Shown here: in pieces, positions 8,231-18,401 of the stretch | Position numbering within the stretch: position 1 is the stretch's first letter | How the letters are laid out: every line of letters begins with the position of its first letter | Assembly (NCBI GenBank): GCA_015075405.1 | Contig: JABTUK010000004.1 | Span: 310,001-374,000, forward strand | Direction: 5' to 3' | DNA: 64,000 nt | DNA from: Anaerolineales bacterium | GTDB taxonomy: Bacteria; Chloroflexota; Anaerolineae; 4572-78; J111 | The notes under the pieces: model-generated | The model's input: only the letters and a program-made list of their open reading frames with translations | Database searches by the model: none | Told to the model about the DNA's origin: nothing | Translations under genes and position numbers: made by a program

Positions 8231-8995
8231 ATGAAAATCAATCAATTTAACTCAATTCAGTGGCCTAGAGTAGGGTGGGCCTTTCTTGCCCTAATGCTGT
8301 TAGGCGGGCAGGTCGCCTGGGCCAAACCGCAGGCTATGCACATTATGGAAGGCTTTCTACCGCCAGTCTGGTGCGTGCTCTGGTTTGCCGTAGCCATCCC
8401 CTTTTGGATAATGGGCTTCCGCCATATCAGCCAACTGGTCGCGGTGAAGCCGGAAACACGGCTGCTGTTGGGCCTGGCCGGAGCCTTTGCCTTTGTCTTG
8501 AGCGCCCTCAAAATCCCCAGCGTCACCGGCTCCAGCAGCCACCCGACCGGCACCGGTTTGGGGGCGATCCTGTTTGGACCGGCGGTGATGAGTGTGCTGG
8601 GCGGAATTGTTCTGCTGTTTCAGGCCTTGCTGCTGGCGCATGGCGGTTTGACCACCCTCGGCGCCAATGCTGTTAGTATGGCCATTGCCGGGCCGCTGGT
8701 AGCCTGGGTAATCTGGCAAGTGCTAAAAAATCGAGCACCGCTGTGGCTAACCGTGTTTCTGGCGGCCGCCCTGGCCGATTTGGTCACCTACGGAGTAACT
8801 TCGCTGCAACTGGCCTTGGCCTACCCCGATCCGGTGGGTGGGGTAATGGCTTCACTGCTTAAATTTGGAGCAATTTTTGCTGTGACTCAGATTCCCCTGG
8901 CCATCAGTGAAGGTATCCTGACCGTCATCATCTTTAATGCCCTGCGTAGTAATGCGCCGGTGGAGTTGCAAACTCTGGGCGTCAAAGCGGCTTAA
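8231..8995 (+). CDS. cbiM: CbiM, substrate-specific membrane component of cobalt ECF importer
   Basis: CbiM is the S component that binds Co2+ and defines specificity of the CbiMNQO importer. The 254-residue product has an N-terminal signal sequence ending AWAKPQA, then [13 protein letters not shown], whose Met-His after processing supplies metal ligands in the family. Several membrane helices follow, including the [16 protein letters not shown] region. The start at 8231 has AGAGG five bases upstream; 8228 is the alternative. It is the first gene behind the B12 riboswitch and terminator, so it is likely repressed when B12 is plentiful. cbiN follows after 12 bases. Confidence 0.92.
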   Translation: MKINQFNSIQWPRVGWAFLALMLLGGQVAWAKPQAMHIMEGFLPPVWCVLWFAVAIPFWIMGFRHISQLVAVKPETRLLLGLAGAFAFVLSALKIPSVTGSSSHPTGTGLGAILFGPAVMSVLGGIVLLFQALLLAHGGLTTLGANAVSMAIAGPLVAWVIWQVLKNRAPLWLTVFLAAALADLVTYGVTSLQLALAYPDPVGGVMASLLKFGAIFAVTQIPLAISEGILTVIIFNALRSNAPVELQTLGVKAA

Positions 8996-9007
8996 AAGGA
9001 TATAACC

Positions 9008-9346
9008 ATGACACAAAATATTTCAACCTCAACCAAAAGTAGCCAAATCAATACTTGGTTATTAATTGCCGTAGTTGTACTTTTAGCCGTGGCGCCTCTG
9101 TTTCTTCACCCGGACTCCGAGTTTGGCGGGGCAGATGGTGCTGCCGAAGAGGTTATTACCGAAGTTGCCCCAGGAACCGAACCTTGGTTTGAACCCTTCT
9201 GGTCGCCTCCCGGCGGTGAAACTGAAAGTTTGCTTTTTGCCTTGCAAGCGGCGCTAGGGGCGGGGTTTGTCGGCTACTTTTTTGGCCTCAAGCGAGGTGA
9301 AAAGCAAGCTGAACGCAAAGCCACCCTGGTAGATCCAAAAGTGTAA
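9008..9346 (+). CDS. cbiN: CbiN, accessory component of cobalt ECF importer
   Basis: The 112-residue protein has two membrane helices, at about residues 16-34 and 74-93, joined by an acidic extracytoplasmic loop containing PDSEFGGADG, the usual architecture of CbiN. CbiN helps metal insertion into CbiM. The gene lies between cbiM and cbiQ. It starts at an ATG with AAAAGGAT nearby. The C-terminal basic tail KRGEKQAERK would face the cytoplasm. Confidence 0.88.
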   Translation: MTQNISTSTKSSQINTWLLIAVVVLLAVAPLFLHPDSEFGGADGAAEEVITEVAPGTEPWFEPFWSPPGGETESLLFALQAALGAGFVGYFFGLKRGEKQAERKATLVDPKV

Positions 9347-9357
9347 GCCAGAATTGC

Positions 9358-10128
9358 ATGCACATTATTGACCAGTACGCCTACGCCAATCGCATCCGCG
9401 CGGTTGACCCCGGACAGAAGGCAGCCATCGCCGGCCTGGCCCTGCTGTTATGTCTGGCCTTGAACCGGCCAGTGGTCGGCCTGTTGGCCCTGCTGTGGAT
9501 GTGGGGACTGACCACATTTTGGGCGGGGTTACCGCCGCGCACCTTTGGCCGAGTAATTTTGGCCGAAGGCTTTTTTTTGCTGCTGTCGGTGTTGGGCATT
9601 TTGGTCAGCTTCAACCTCAGCCCGCCGGTGACAAGCTGGCGCTGGCAGGTGGGCGAATTATGGCTCAGCAGCAGCCCGGCGGCAGTGAACACAGCCCTGC
9701 ATCTGGTCACGCGTTCGCTGGGAGCAGCGGCGGCAATGAACTTTCTGGCGTTGACCACCCCGCTGGTTGATTTGGTTGACCTGCTGCGCCGGCTGCGCTG
9801 CCCGCTGCTGCTGATTGATCTGATGACTCTGATCTATCGTTTTATTTTTGTGCTGCTGGAAAGCCTCAACGAGATGTATACGGCCCAGGCCAGCCGGCTG
9901 GGCTATGTTAATTTTCGGCGGGGCATTATGAGCGCCGGGTTGTTGGGGAGTCAACTTTTTATTGATGCCTATCGCCGCAGCCAGCGCCTACAGGTCGCCC
10001 TGGAAAGTCGGGGCTACGCCGGCGATTTGAAGGTGCTGCCGACCTCGTATCAGTTTGACCGGCGACTGTGGGGCTTGGGGATGGGCATGACGGCCAGCCT
10101 GCTGCTGGTTTGGGGGTGGTTTCGATGA
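9358..10128 (+). CDS. cbiQ: CbiQ, EcfT-type transmembrane coupling component
   Basis: The 256-residue integral membrane protein has four to six hydrophobic segments and a cytoplasmic coupling helix ending in ESRGYAGDL, which carries the Ala/Ser-Arg-Gly signature by which EcfT proteins grip the ATPase. PLVDLVDLLRRLRCP is the conserved region near the membrane interface. It links CbiO ATP hydrolysis to CbiM. Its stop codon overlaps the cbiO start as ATGA. Confidence 0.9.
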   Translation: MHIIDQYAYANRIRAVDPGQKAAIAGLALLLCLALNRPVVGLLALLWMWGLTTFWAGLPPRTFGRVILAEGFFLLLSVLGILVSFNLSPPVTSWRWQVGELWLSSSPAAVNTALHLVTRSLGAAAAMNFLALTTPLVDLVDLLRRLRCPLLLIDLMTLIYRFIFVLLESLNEMYTAQASRLGYVNFRRGIMSAGLLGSQLFIDAYRRSQRLQVALESRGYAGDLKVLPTSYQFDRRLWGLGMGMTASLLLVWGWFR

Positions 10129-10877
10129 GTCTGCTTGAATTGGACGATCTGCACTATGGCTATCCGGGCCAGCCGCGTCTGGCTCTGCAAGGGGTCAATT
10201 TAAGCCTGCCAGCCGGGGTAAAAGTGGCTTTGTTGGGGCGCAACGGTTCCGGCAAATCTACCTTGATTCTGCATTGTAACGGAATTTTACAGCCCAATCG
10301 GGGCGTGGTGCGGTTTGCCGGGCGCACGGTGACGTATCAACGGGCCGCGCTGCTGGAACTGCGCCGTCAGGTGGGGGTTATTTTTCAAAACCCAGACGAC
10401 CAACTTTTTAGCGCCAGTGTGGCCCAGGATATTAGTTTTGGACCGCTCAACCTGGGGCTGAACCAAACCGACACTCGGCGGCGCGTTCAGGCGGTGGCCG
10501 AACTGTGCGAGATTACCGACCTGCTGGAGCGGCCCACCCATGCTTTGAGCGGCGGCGAGAAAGCGCGGGTAGCCCTGGCTGGAGTGCTGGCCATGGAACC
10601 GGCCCTGCTGATTGCCGATGAAGTGACCGCCAATCTCGATCCCTGGATGCGCCGCCAGCTTTTTACCATTTTTCAGCGGTTGGTGGCTCAGGGCAAAACG
10701 ATTGTTTTAGCCACCCACGATGTTGAATTTGCCCGCTATTGGGCCGATATGGTGGTGGTGATGGAGGCCGGGCGGGTGATTGCCGCCGATACCCCAGAAC
10801 GTATTTTTGCTAACCAGTCCTTGATGGTGCAGACGGGCTTGGGCCAACCCTGGTATTTACCCTTTGCCCATGCTTAA
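10125..10877 (+). CDS. cbiO: CbiO, ATPase of the cobalt ECF importer
   Basis: The 250-residue ATP-binding protein has Walker A GRNGSGKST, the Q-loop FQNPDDQLF typical of ECF ATPases, the signature ALSGGEKARVALA, Walker B LLIADE and the switch histidine in LATHDVEF. The start at 10125 overlaps the cbiQ stop; longer in-frame starts lie inside cbiQ and were not used. It completes cbiMNQO. The next gene, a cation exporter, starts 28 bases later, so import and export of metal may share a transcript. Confidence 0.93.
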   Translation: MSLLELDDLHYGYPGQPRLALQGVNLSLPAGVKVALLGRNGSGKSTLILHCNGILQPNRGVVRFAGRTVTYQRAALLELRRQVGVIFQNPDDQLFSASVAQDISFGPLNLGLNQTDTRRRVQAVAELCEITDLLERPTHALSGGEKARVALAGVLAMEPALLIADEVTANLDPWMRRQLFTIFQRLVAQGKTIVLATHDVEFARYWADMVVVMEAGRVIAADTPERIFANQSLMVQTGLGQPWYLPFAHA

Positions 10878-10905
10878 AAATTTAGCCGGAGGAGCGTGAC
10901 CGGGT

Positions 10906-11945
10906 ATGGCCGAACACTCACACGAGGGACACGACCACCAACACCCTGATCCTCATGCGGATGAGCACGATCATGGAGGTGGCGCTCACGGTCACACTCA
11001 TGGCATCGTTGACCCCTCGATCATCTCCACCGAACGCGGCATCTGGGCCATCAAATGGTCCTTCATTGGCTTATTTATTACCGCCCTGCTCCAGATTGTG
11101 GTAGTTTTCTTCACCGGGAGCGTGGCCCTGCTGGCCGATACCATCCACAACCTGGGCGATGCGGCCACCGCCGTGCCCTTGTGGATTGCCTTTAACCTGG
11201 CTAAACGACCCCCCAGCCGCCGTTTTACCTATGGCTACGGCCGGGTCGAAGATCTGGCCGGGGTGTTCATCGTCGCTATTATTCTGTTCAGCGCGGGGGT
11301 GGCCGGTTATGAGTCCATCCAGCGCTTTTTTAACCCGCAGCCGGTCCAGTATCTGTGGGCGGTCATCGCGGCCTCGCTGATTGGGTTTGCCGGCAACGAA
11401 GCGGTGGCCTTTTTTCGCATCAAGGTAGGCAAAGATATCGGCAGTGCAGCCCTCGTCGCCGATGGCTACCACGCCCGCACCGATGGTTTGACCAGCTTGG
11501 CAGTGCTGTTGGGGGCAGTCGGGGTGTGGCTGGGCTATCCTCTAGCTGATCCGATTATTGGGTTGCTCATCACGGTGGCGATTCTGCAAATTGTATGGCA
11601 ATCGAGCAAGGTGATTTTTACCCGGCTGCTGGATGGCGTCGAGCCGGAAGTGGTGGATGAGATCGGGCACGCAGCGGTCACGTGGCTGGAGTCGAAGATG
11701 TAACGGAGGTGCGGGTCAGATGGTTGGGCCACCGGCTGCACGCGGAGATTAATATCGCGGTCGGGCCGGAGCTTTTGGTGGAAGCGGGGCACAAAATCGC
11801 CCTGGCCACCCGGCACGAACTGCTCCACCATTTAAAGTATCTCTCCGGCGTCACCATTCACGTAGATCCGGCCACCGCTTCGGGCGAGGCGCATCATCAC
11901 ATTGATGAGCACGCCCACGACAATTTGCCGCTCCATTCGCATTAA
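10906..11945 (+). pseudogene. Cation diffusion facilitator (Co/Zn/Cd exporter), single-base frameshift
   Basis: The gene encodes a CDF exporter: a histidine-rich N-terminus (HSHEGHDHQH, HADEHDHGG), about six membrane helices, and two HxxxD metal sites in ADTIHNLGD and ADGYHARTD. The frame stops at 11703, but the C-terminal cytoplasmic domain continues at once in another frame (GVEDVTEVRVRWLGHRLHAE, ending HHHIDEHAHD) to 11945. Restoring one base near 11675 would give HAAGHVAGVEDV and a normal-length protein. It is either a genuine frameshift mutation or a sequencing error; the membrane part alone might still be made. Confidence 0.85.
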
Positions 11946-11986
11946 TGAGGTGAGTTTACATCGCCCTCCAGGGATGAAATTAAGCC

Positions 11987-12021
11987 GGAGATTGGAGATT
12001 AAAACTAATCTCTAATCTTCA
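11987..12021. repeat. GGAGATT-word palindrome
   Basis: GGAGATTGGAGATT faces AATCTCTAATCTTC across a short spacer. The same words recur at 13521, 29194 and 53049. Here it lies just after the CDF gene and could act as a weak terminator. Confidence 0.7.
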
Positions 12022-12038
12022 ACTCTGTTTTCGCAGGA

Positions 12039-12138
12039 TCAGTGGATCCAAATTTGAGGAGCCAGCACGCCCACGTGCGGCGGTATTCGGTACGTGGGTG
12101 TGCCCGCTTCGGGTCCTCGGAAAAGTGGATCTACTGAG
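12039..12138. repeat. GATCC-ended palindrome, copy B
   Basis: The ends TCAGTGGATCCAAATTTGAG and AGTGGATCTACTGAG are inverted repeats. The core CACGCCCACGTGC / GTACGTGGGTGTGC is related to that of copy A at 8102. Confidence 0.85.
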
Positions 12139-12585
12139 GATAGATTGTTTTGGCTTTTTGACAACCTATTATAACTTAGATATACTCCGGTTAATGCTGC
12201 GGAGAAATTATCTCCTCAAGGTAAATTTTTATCAGCGTGATGCGTCCAATAAATGGAGCGCACGTTCACAACAGGCCGTTGTTCGATGATTCAATCCACG
12301 CTCAACTTTAATATGTGTTGTTGTTCCTGTCTGTTGCGGAGGTGGGGGATACACCAGTAACGCAGGACAACCTGCGAACCAATGCCCGCCACACTCCGCT
12401 TGATTAATCGGTTGGGTGGGCAAAGATTGCGTTACCTGTACGCTACAGCGCCACCGGGCCACACCAGTGACGCTGTTTTTATTTTCAAATTCGCTCCTTC
12501 GATATGCTCTTCGCTTCGCTCAGAGCTACTCAGGATGCGACGAAATAAGTTACTTCAAATCAGGAAAGGGTAAAGATAAGAAAAA
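12139..12585. other. Intergenic region before cysK, repeat debris
   Basis: No convincing gene is present. The stretch contains an inverted pair around TGGGCAAAGATTGCGTTACC and AGTAACGCAGG, and at 12496-12546 one arm of the TTCGATATGC...CTACTCAGGATGC palindrome whose full form is at 36088. No SAM, T-box or cysteine riboswitch core was recognised. CAGGAAAGGGT at 12561 serves as ribosome-binding region for cysK. Confidence 0.5.
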
Positions 12586-13518
12586 ATGAAGATTGCAAAT
12601 GATGTAACCGAGTTGGTGGGTAACACGCCGTTGGTGCGGATTCGCAAATTGACCGCCGGGGCTGTCGCCGATGTAGTGGCCAAGCTGGAATTTTATAACC
12701 CCGCCCACAGCGTCAAAGACCGCATTGGCCTTTCGATGATCGAGGCAGCGGAGCAGGCCGGCTTGATCAAGCCGGACACGATTATTTTGGAGCCGACCAG
12801 CGGCAACACCGGCATTGGCCTGGCCTTTGTCTGCGCGGCGCGGGGTTACAAATGCACCCTGGTCATGCCGGAGACTATGAGCAAGGAGCGGCGCGCCCTG
12901 CTGCGGGCCTACGGGGCTGAGTTGATCTTGACCCCCGGCAGTGAAGGTATGGGCGGCGCAATCCGCACCGCCGAGGAGATGGCTGCTGCCGACTCGCGCT
13001 ATTTTATTCCGCAGCAGTTCAAAAACCCAGCCAACCCCGAAATCCACCGCAAAACCACCGCCGAAGAAATCTGGCGCGACACCGACGGCAAAGTTGACAT
13101 CCTGGTATCGGGCATTGGCACCGGCGGCACCATCACCGGCGTGGGCGAGGTCATCAAAAGCCGCAAACCGTCATTCCAGGCCATTGCAGTGGAGCCGGAA
13201 GCTTCGCCGGTGCTGTCGGGCGGGCAAAAAGGGCCGCATCCCATTCAGGGCATCGGGGCCGGCTTTGTGCCGGATGTGCTCAATACCGAAATTTACGACG
13301 AAGTGATTCGGGTCAAAAATGACGACGCGTTTGACATCGCCCGGCGCATGGCCCGCGAAGAGGGGCTGCTGGTTGGCATTTCTTCCGGCGCAGCCACCTG
13401 GGCCGCGTTGCAGGTAGCTCGCCGGCCCGAAAACGAGGGCAAGCTCATTGTGGTAATTATCCCATCCTTTGGGGAGCGCTACCTGAGCACCCCCTTGTTT
13501 GCCGGCCTGGCTGATTAA
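12586..13518 (+). CDS. cysK: Cysteine synthase A (O-acetylserine sulfhydrylase)
   Basis: This PLP enzyme makes cysteine from O-acetylserine and sulfide. The 310-residue sequence has the PLP lysine in [11 protein letters not shown], the substrate loop [12 protein letters not shown], the phosphate-binding [13 protein letters not shown], and the C-terminal [10 protein letters not shown], all standard for CysK. Length is normal. It begins a five-gene sulfur amino acid block with cysE next, suggesting a CysK-CysE pair, although the E. coli-type C-terminal Ile interaction cannot be judged because CysE here ends in FSI, which would fit it. Confidence 0.95.
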   Translation: MKIANDVTELVGNTPLVRIRKLTAGAVADVVAKLEFYNPAHSVKDRIGLSMIEAAEQAGLIKPDTIILEPTSGNTGIGLAFVCAARGYKCTLVMPETMSKERRALLRAYGAELILTPGSEGMGGAIRTAEEMAAADSRYFIPQQFKNPANPEIHRKTTAEEIWRDTDGKVDILVSGIGTGGTITGVGEVIKSRKPSFQAIAVEPEASPVLSGGQKGPHPIQGIGAGFVPDVLNTEIYDEVIRVKNDDAFDIARRMAREEGLLVGISSGAATWAALQVARRPENEGKLIVVIIPSFGERYLSTPLFAGLAD

Positions 13519-13520
13519 GA

Positions 13521-13564
13521 AGAGGGAGATTGGAGATTAATTAATCTCTAATCTCCAATCTCTA
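13521..13564. repeat. GGAGATT-word palindrome after cysK
   Basis: GGGAGATTGGAGATTAA faces TTAATCTCTAATCTCC directly. It starts three bases after the cysK stop and may work as an RNA hairpin that ends or stabilises the cysK message. Confidence 0.75.
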
Positions 13565-13569
13565 TTCTC

Positions 13570-13608
13570 AGGAGTCCAAAGCTTGCTTTGGCCAAGGTTT
13601 ACACTCCT
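13570..13608. repeat. GGAGTCCAAAGC palindrome, copy 1
   Basis: AGGAGTCCAAAGCTTGCTTT begins an imperfect palindrome closing with TTTACACTCCT. A fuller copy with the same opening lies at 44191. Confidence 0.7.
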
Positions 13609-13624
13609 GTCTGGAGGTGGAACG

Positions 13625-14329
13625 ATGTTCAAAACCATCCGCAACGATATTCAATCCGTCTTTGACCGTGACCCGGCGGCGCGCAGCTCGCTGGAAATTT
13701 TGCTGTGTTATCCGGGACTGCATGCGGTCTGGGGCCACCGGCTGACCCATTGGCTGTGGATGAGGGGGGCCAAACTACTGGCTCGCTGGCTGTCGCAAAT
13801 TATGCGCAGCCTGACCGGCATCGAAATCCACCCCGGCGCTACCATCGGCCCGCGCTTTTTTATAGATCACGGCATGGGCATTGTTATCGGCGAAACCGCT
13901 GAGATTGGCGCTGACGTAACCTTGTACCACGGGGTGACGTTGGGCGGCACAAGCTGGCAAAAGGGCAAGCGCCACCCCACCCTGGGTAACGGAGTCGTGG
14001 TCGGGGCGGGGGCTAAAATCCTGGGACCGATCACGGTGGGCGACAACAGCCGAATTGGGGCCAATGCGGTGGTAGTCAAGCCGGTGCCGCCTGACTCGCT
14101 GGTGGTCGGCGTGCCGGGTGAAATTGTCAAGCGTAGCAAGCCGCGCCCGGCCCAACTCAAGCCGGACCTGGAGCACGGCGCGCTGCCGGATGTCATCGGC
14201 GATTCACTGGTGGCGTTAATGGCGCGGGTCGAGCAGTTGGAGCGGCATTTGTCAAATGGCCACGGCTTGATGCCCTCACCTTACACCCAGGATCATGGCA
14301 TCTGGCGCGGTGAGGATTTTTCGATTTGA
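13625..14329 (+). CDS. cysE: Serine O-acetyltransferase
   Basis: CysE acetylates serine with acetyl-CoA, the first step of cysteine synthesis. The 234-residue protein has an alpha-helical N-terminus and a left-handed hexapeptide beta-helix: [39 protein letters not shown], then [20 protein letters not shown]. The active-site Asp-His pair is in FIDHGMG. It ends DFSI, a C-terminal isoleucine like that which docks into CysK. GGAGGTGG precedes the ATG at 13625; the longer in-frame start at 13583 lies inside a repeat and is rejected. Confidence 0.94.
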   Translation: MFKTIRNDIQSVFDRDPAARSSLEILLCYPGLHAVWGHRLTHWLWMRGAKLLARWLSQIMRSLTGIEIHPGATIGPRFFIDHGMGIVIGETAEIGADVTLYHGVTLGGTSWQKGKRHPTLGNGVVVGAGAKILGPITVGDNSRIGANAVVVKPVPPDSLVVGVPGEIVKRSKPRPAQLKPDLEHGALPDVIGDSLVALMARVEQLERHLSNGHGLMPSPYTQDHGIWRGEDFSI

Positions 14330-14370
14330 GGCGAATTGAAAAATCTCACCTCCTGGTTCTAATTCTTGGA

Positions 14371-14442
14371 AGGCTAAGGCTGAGTCTAAGGCTGAGAAAG
14401 AAAATCGAGCGTGATTTGATTATTTTCTTAGCCTTAGCCTCG
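14371..14442. repeat. GGCTAAGGC-word palindrome
   Basis: AGGCTAAGGCTGAG with a second GGCTGAGAAAGAAAAT faces ATTTTCTTAGCCTTAGCCT. It fills most of the gap between cysE and metY. Confidence 0.75.
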
Positions 14443-14470
14443 AAAGAGAATTACTTCGGGCGGTGAGTAG

Positions 14471-15805
<1,335 letters not shown>

Positions 15806-15819
15806 ATAAAAAGTAAGCC

Positions 15820-15916
15820 TCAGTGGATCCAAATTTTCCGTAGGGTGGCATCCCTATGCCGCTCGCTGACGCATAGGGATGCGCCAGCTACGGTGAAAAA
15901 TTGGATCTGCTGAGCC
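15820..15916. repeat. GATCC-ended palindrome, copy C (different core)
   Basis: The ends CTCAGTGGATCCAAATTTT and AAAATTGGATCTGCTGAG match copies A and B, but the core is CCGTAGGGTGGCATCCCTAT facing GCATAGGGATGCGCCAGCTA. That core resembles the free-standing palindrome at 52863 instead. Confidence 0.85.
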
Positions 15917-15958
15917 TAGTTGTCCTGTGGCGACTTGGGGTGCATAATATTGTGATGG

Positions 15959-16024
15959 GTAAAACGTAATGGTTCTGCGGGGAAAACCTTTTTCGCCTTG
16001 AATCATTACGTTTTACGTTTTACG
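15959..16024. repeat. AAAACGTAAT palindrome, copy 1
   Basis: GTAAAACGTAATGGTTC faces GAATCATTACGTTTTACG. The same words form the palindrome at 41441. It sits just before metX. Confidence 0.75.
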
Positions 16025-16052
16025 CAAAATTGTGTTACAACGGGGTCAAACT

Positions 16053-17252
16053 ATGGATTTAGCCAATTCAGTCGGTTTGGTTGAACGCAAATATTTTACT
16101 TTTGCCCAGGATGTGCCCATGCGGCTGGACAGCGGCGAAACACTCGGGCCGATTACATTGGCTTACGAAACGTATGGCCGGCTCAACAGCGACCGCAGCA
16201 ACGCCATCCTGATTCTGCATGCGTTGTCGGGCGACGCCCATGCCGCCGGCTATCATTCGCTGGCAAATTACAAGGCCGGCTGGTGGGACGACTGCATTGG
16301 GCCGGGTAAAGCCTTTGATACCAACAAATATTTCGTCGTCTGTTCCAATGTCATCGGCGGCTGTCAGGGTTCGACCGGCCCCAGCTCGTTGAATCCGGCC
16401 ACCGGCAAACCCTACGGCTTGAGCTTCCCGGTGGTCACCATTGCCGATATGGTCCGCGCCCAGCGCCACCTGATGGATTACCTGGGCATCGAAAAGTGGC
16501 TGGCCGTGGCCGGCGGCAGTATGGGTGGCATGCAGGTGCTGCAATGGACCGTCAGCTACCCGGAGCGGGTCCGGGCGGCGCTGCCCCTGGCGACGACGGC
16601 GCGTCACTCGCCTATGCTTATCGCCTTCAGCGAGGTGGGGCGGCAGGCCATTTACGCCGACCCCAACTGGAACGGCGGCGACTACTATGATAACGCCCGG
16701 CCCAACGCCGGCCTGGCCGTAGCCCGCATGGTCGGTCACATCACCTATCTCAGCGAAGAATCTATGCACCACAAGTTTGGCCGGCGGCTGCAAGAACGGG
16801 AACGCTTTGGCTATGATTTTAATACCGATTTTGCGGTAGAAGGCTATCTTCGCTACAATGGCAACCGTTTTACCGAGCGGTTCGATGCCAACAGCTATCT
16901 CTATGTCACCAAAGCGATGGACTACTTTGACCTGAGCAATGATTACGGCAGCCTGACCGACGCTTTTGCCAAAAGCGCCGATGTGACCTATCTGGTGGTC
17001 TCGTTTACCTCGGACTGGCTTTACCCAACTTATCACTCTAAAGAGTTGGTCAGCGGCCTCACGGCGATTGGGGCGGATGTTACCTATTGCAATCTCAAAT
17101 CTAGCTGGGGTCATGATGCTTTCTTGCTGGAAGTTGAAACCATGACCGGCCTGATTTCCGATTTCCTGGAACGCATCGTTCGGGAGCACAAAATCCAACT
17201 ACCACCCGAAGTCACCCCGGCGGCTAAACCGGCGCTCGATTTTTCGATTTAA
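16053..17252 (+). CDS. metX: Homoserine O-acetyltransferase
   Basis: MetX is an alpha/beta-hydrolase-fold enzyme that transfers an acyl group, usually acetyl, from CoA to homoserine. The 399-residue product has the nucleophile serine in [15 protein letters not shown], the aspartate in TSDWLYPT and the histidine in WGHDAFLLE, a full triad, plus the early block [15 protein letters not shown] 16053 is preferred to the GTG at 16032 because GGGGTC precedes it. Whether acetyl- or succinyl-CoA is used cannot be settled here, but the neighbouring metY favours acetyl. Confidence 0.94.
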   Translation: MDLANSVGLVERKYFTFAQDVPMRLDSGETLGPITLAYETYGRLNSDRSNAILILHALSGDAHAAGYHSLANYKAGWWDDCIGPGKAFDTNKYFVVCSNVIGGCQGSTGPSSLNPATGKPYGLSFPVVTIADMVRAQRHLMDYLGIEKWLAVAGGSMGGMQVLQWTVSYPERVRAALPLATTARHSPMLIAFSEVGRQAIYADPNWNGGDYYDNARPNAGLAVARMVGHITYLSEESMHHKFGRRLQERERFGYDFNTDFAVEGYLRYNGNRFTERFDANSYLYVTKAMDYFDLSNDYGSLTDAFAKSADVTYLVVSFTSDWLYPTYHSKELVSGLTAIGADVTYCNLKSSWGHDAFLLEVETMTGLISDFLERIVREHKIQLPPEVTPAAKPALDFSI

Positions 17253-17266
17253 CAGATTTACACAGT

Positions 17267-17360
17267 TGAAGAAAACTTAAGCAAAATTTAACCACAGAGG
17301 CACAGAGATTTTTTATTATTTTCTCTGCGTCTCTGTGTCTCTGCGGTGAAGTTTTCTTCA
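17267..17360. repeat. Nested ACCACAGAGGCACAGAG palindrome
   Basis: Outer arms TGAAGAAAACTT (17267-17278) and AAGTTTTCTTCA (17349-17360) are perfect complements. Inner arms ACCACAGAGGCACAGAG and CTCTGTGTCTCTGCGGT are complementary with few mismatches. It ends transcription space between metX and metW. Confidence 0.8.
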
Positions 17361-17438
17361 TCGCTAATTAAGTGCGTAATCTATTTTAATCTCCAATCTC
17401 AGATCTCCTTTTACTCGCAGGAGTAGCGACTCATCACC

Positions 17439-18056
17439 GTGAAGACAACGACTCTTGAAACATCCACCTTAACCCATCGCCCTGACCTGTTGGCGATTGC
17501 CGAACTCATTCAACCGAAAGAAAAAGTGCTCGATTTGGGCTGCGGCGACGGCACCCTGCTCCGTTATTTGTTGGACACCTATCAGATTACCGGCCGGGGG
17601 GTTGAACTGTCTGAGGAAGGCGTGTTGGCCTGTGTCAGCAAGGGCTTGAGCGTGCGCCAGGGCAATCTCCAGGAAGGTTTGGGCGATTATCCCAATGGCT
17701 CCTTCAATACCGTTATTTTGAGCCAAACGCTGCCCTATCTGGACGACCCGGCTTTTATCATCCGCGAGATGCTACGCGTGGGTCAGCGGGTTATCATCAG
17801 TTTTCCCAACTGGGGCCACTGGCGCTGCCGTCTGAGCCTGCTGCTGACGGGCCGCACCCCGGTAGCGCCGGGTCTGCCCCAAACCTGGGACGCCCCGCCC
17901 CGCGCCCGCCCGCTATCGGTGCGAGATTTTGGTGAATTTTGTGCCCGCCAGCAGATTCGGATTACCACCGAAATTTATCTGCAAGGTTCGCGTCGAATTC
18001 CCGCCCGCTTTGACAAAAACCTGCGGGCCACAACGGCCATTTTTGAGTTGAAATAA
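17439..18056 (+). CDS. metW: MetW-family methyltransferase-like protein
   Basis: MetW proteins are class I methyltransferase-fold partners encoded beside metX and needed in some bacteria for efficient homoserine acylation. This 205-residue protein has the SAM-type motif VLDLGCGDGTLLRYL near residue 30 and the family pattern QTLPYLDDPAFIIREMLRVG, then SFPNWGHWRCRLSLL and TGRTPVAPGLPQTWDAP, strong MetW signatures. The GTG start is preceded by CAGGAG at a slightly long distance. It closes the methionine block before the second riboswitch. Confidence 0.92.
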   Translation: MKTTTLETSTLTHRPDLLAIAELIQPKEKVLDLGCGDGTLLRYLLDTYQITGRGVELSEEGVLACVSKGLSVRQGNLQEGLGDYPNGSFNTVILSQTLPYLDDPAFIIREMLRVGQRVIISFPNWGHWRCRLSLLLTGRTPVAPGLPQTWDAPPRARPLSVRDFGEFCARQQIRITTEIYLQGSRRIPARFDKNLRATTAIFELK

Positions 18057-18108
18057 TTTGACTTTTTCGCGTTTATCGCCATACTCTTACCCATCAATCC
18101 TATAGCCA

Positions 18109-18316
18109 GTGAAGTTGCGCCCCTCGGCGCAATGGGGGAAGTCCGGTGCAAATCCGGCGCTGTCCCGCAACGGTAAGGAGCAGGCAGTAGGTAGTAGGGA
18201 GTAGGTAGTAAGGGGAATTTCCCTTACTCCTTACTCCTTACTCCCTACTCCTTAGCCCAAGCCCGATTACCCAACTTCACCTTTGCTTGTGTTCTACCTT
18301 CGCGGACAGGAGGCCG
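18109..18316 (+). promoter_or_regulatory. Cobalamin (B12) riboswitch before the cof/cbi gene run
   Basis: The core AAGTCCGGTGCAAATCCGGC is followed by GCTGTCCCGCAACGGTAA, the classical B12-box pattern. GTGAAGTTG (18109-18117) pairs perfectly with CAACTTCAC (18272-18280), closing the domain. TACCTTCGCGGACAGGAGG then forms the kissing-loop/platform part. A repeat-word arm lies at 18186-18254. A terminator follows at 18344. Confidence 0.92.
18186..18254. repeat. AGTAG/CTACT palindrome in the P6 arm of riboswitch 2
   Basis: AGTAGGTAGTAGGGAGTAGG faces CCTTACTCCTTACTCC repeats ending in CTACTCCTT. The position, after the CCCGCAACGGTAA block, is the same as in riboswitch 1. Confidence 0.85.
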
Positions 18317-18343
18317 AGCGTGAAATATTCTATTTCAAACGCT

Positions 18344-18366
18344 CCCCGCCCGCTGGCGGGTTTTTT
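18344..18366 (+). terminator. Intrinsic terminator of riboswitch 2
   Basis: CCCGCC (18345-18350) and GGCGGG (18355-18360) enclose the loop CGCT, and six T follow. It stands 36 bases before the metallophosphoesterase start and would be the OFF structure for the downstream operon. Confidence 0.88.
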
Positions 18367-18401
18367 GTGCCCGGCTGGGCCGGCAGAAGAACAAGAAACG
18401 C

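Noticed and set aside
12098-12573. Several 60-80 codon open frames before cysK
   Set aside because: They are read through dispersed palindromes and have no protein similarity that I recognise.
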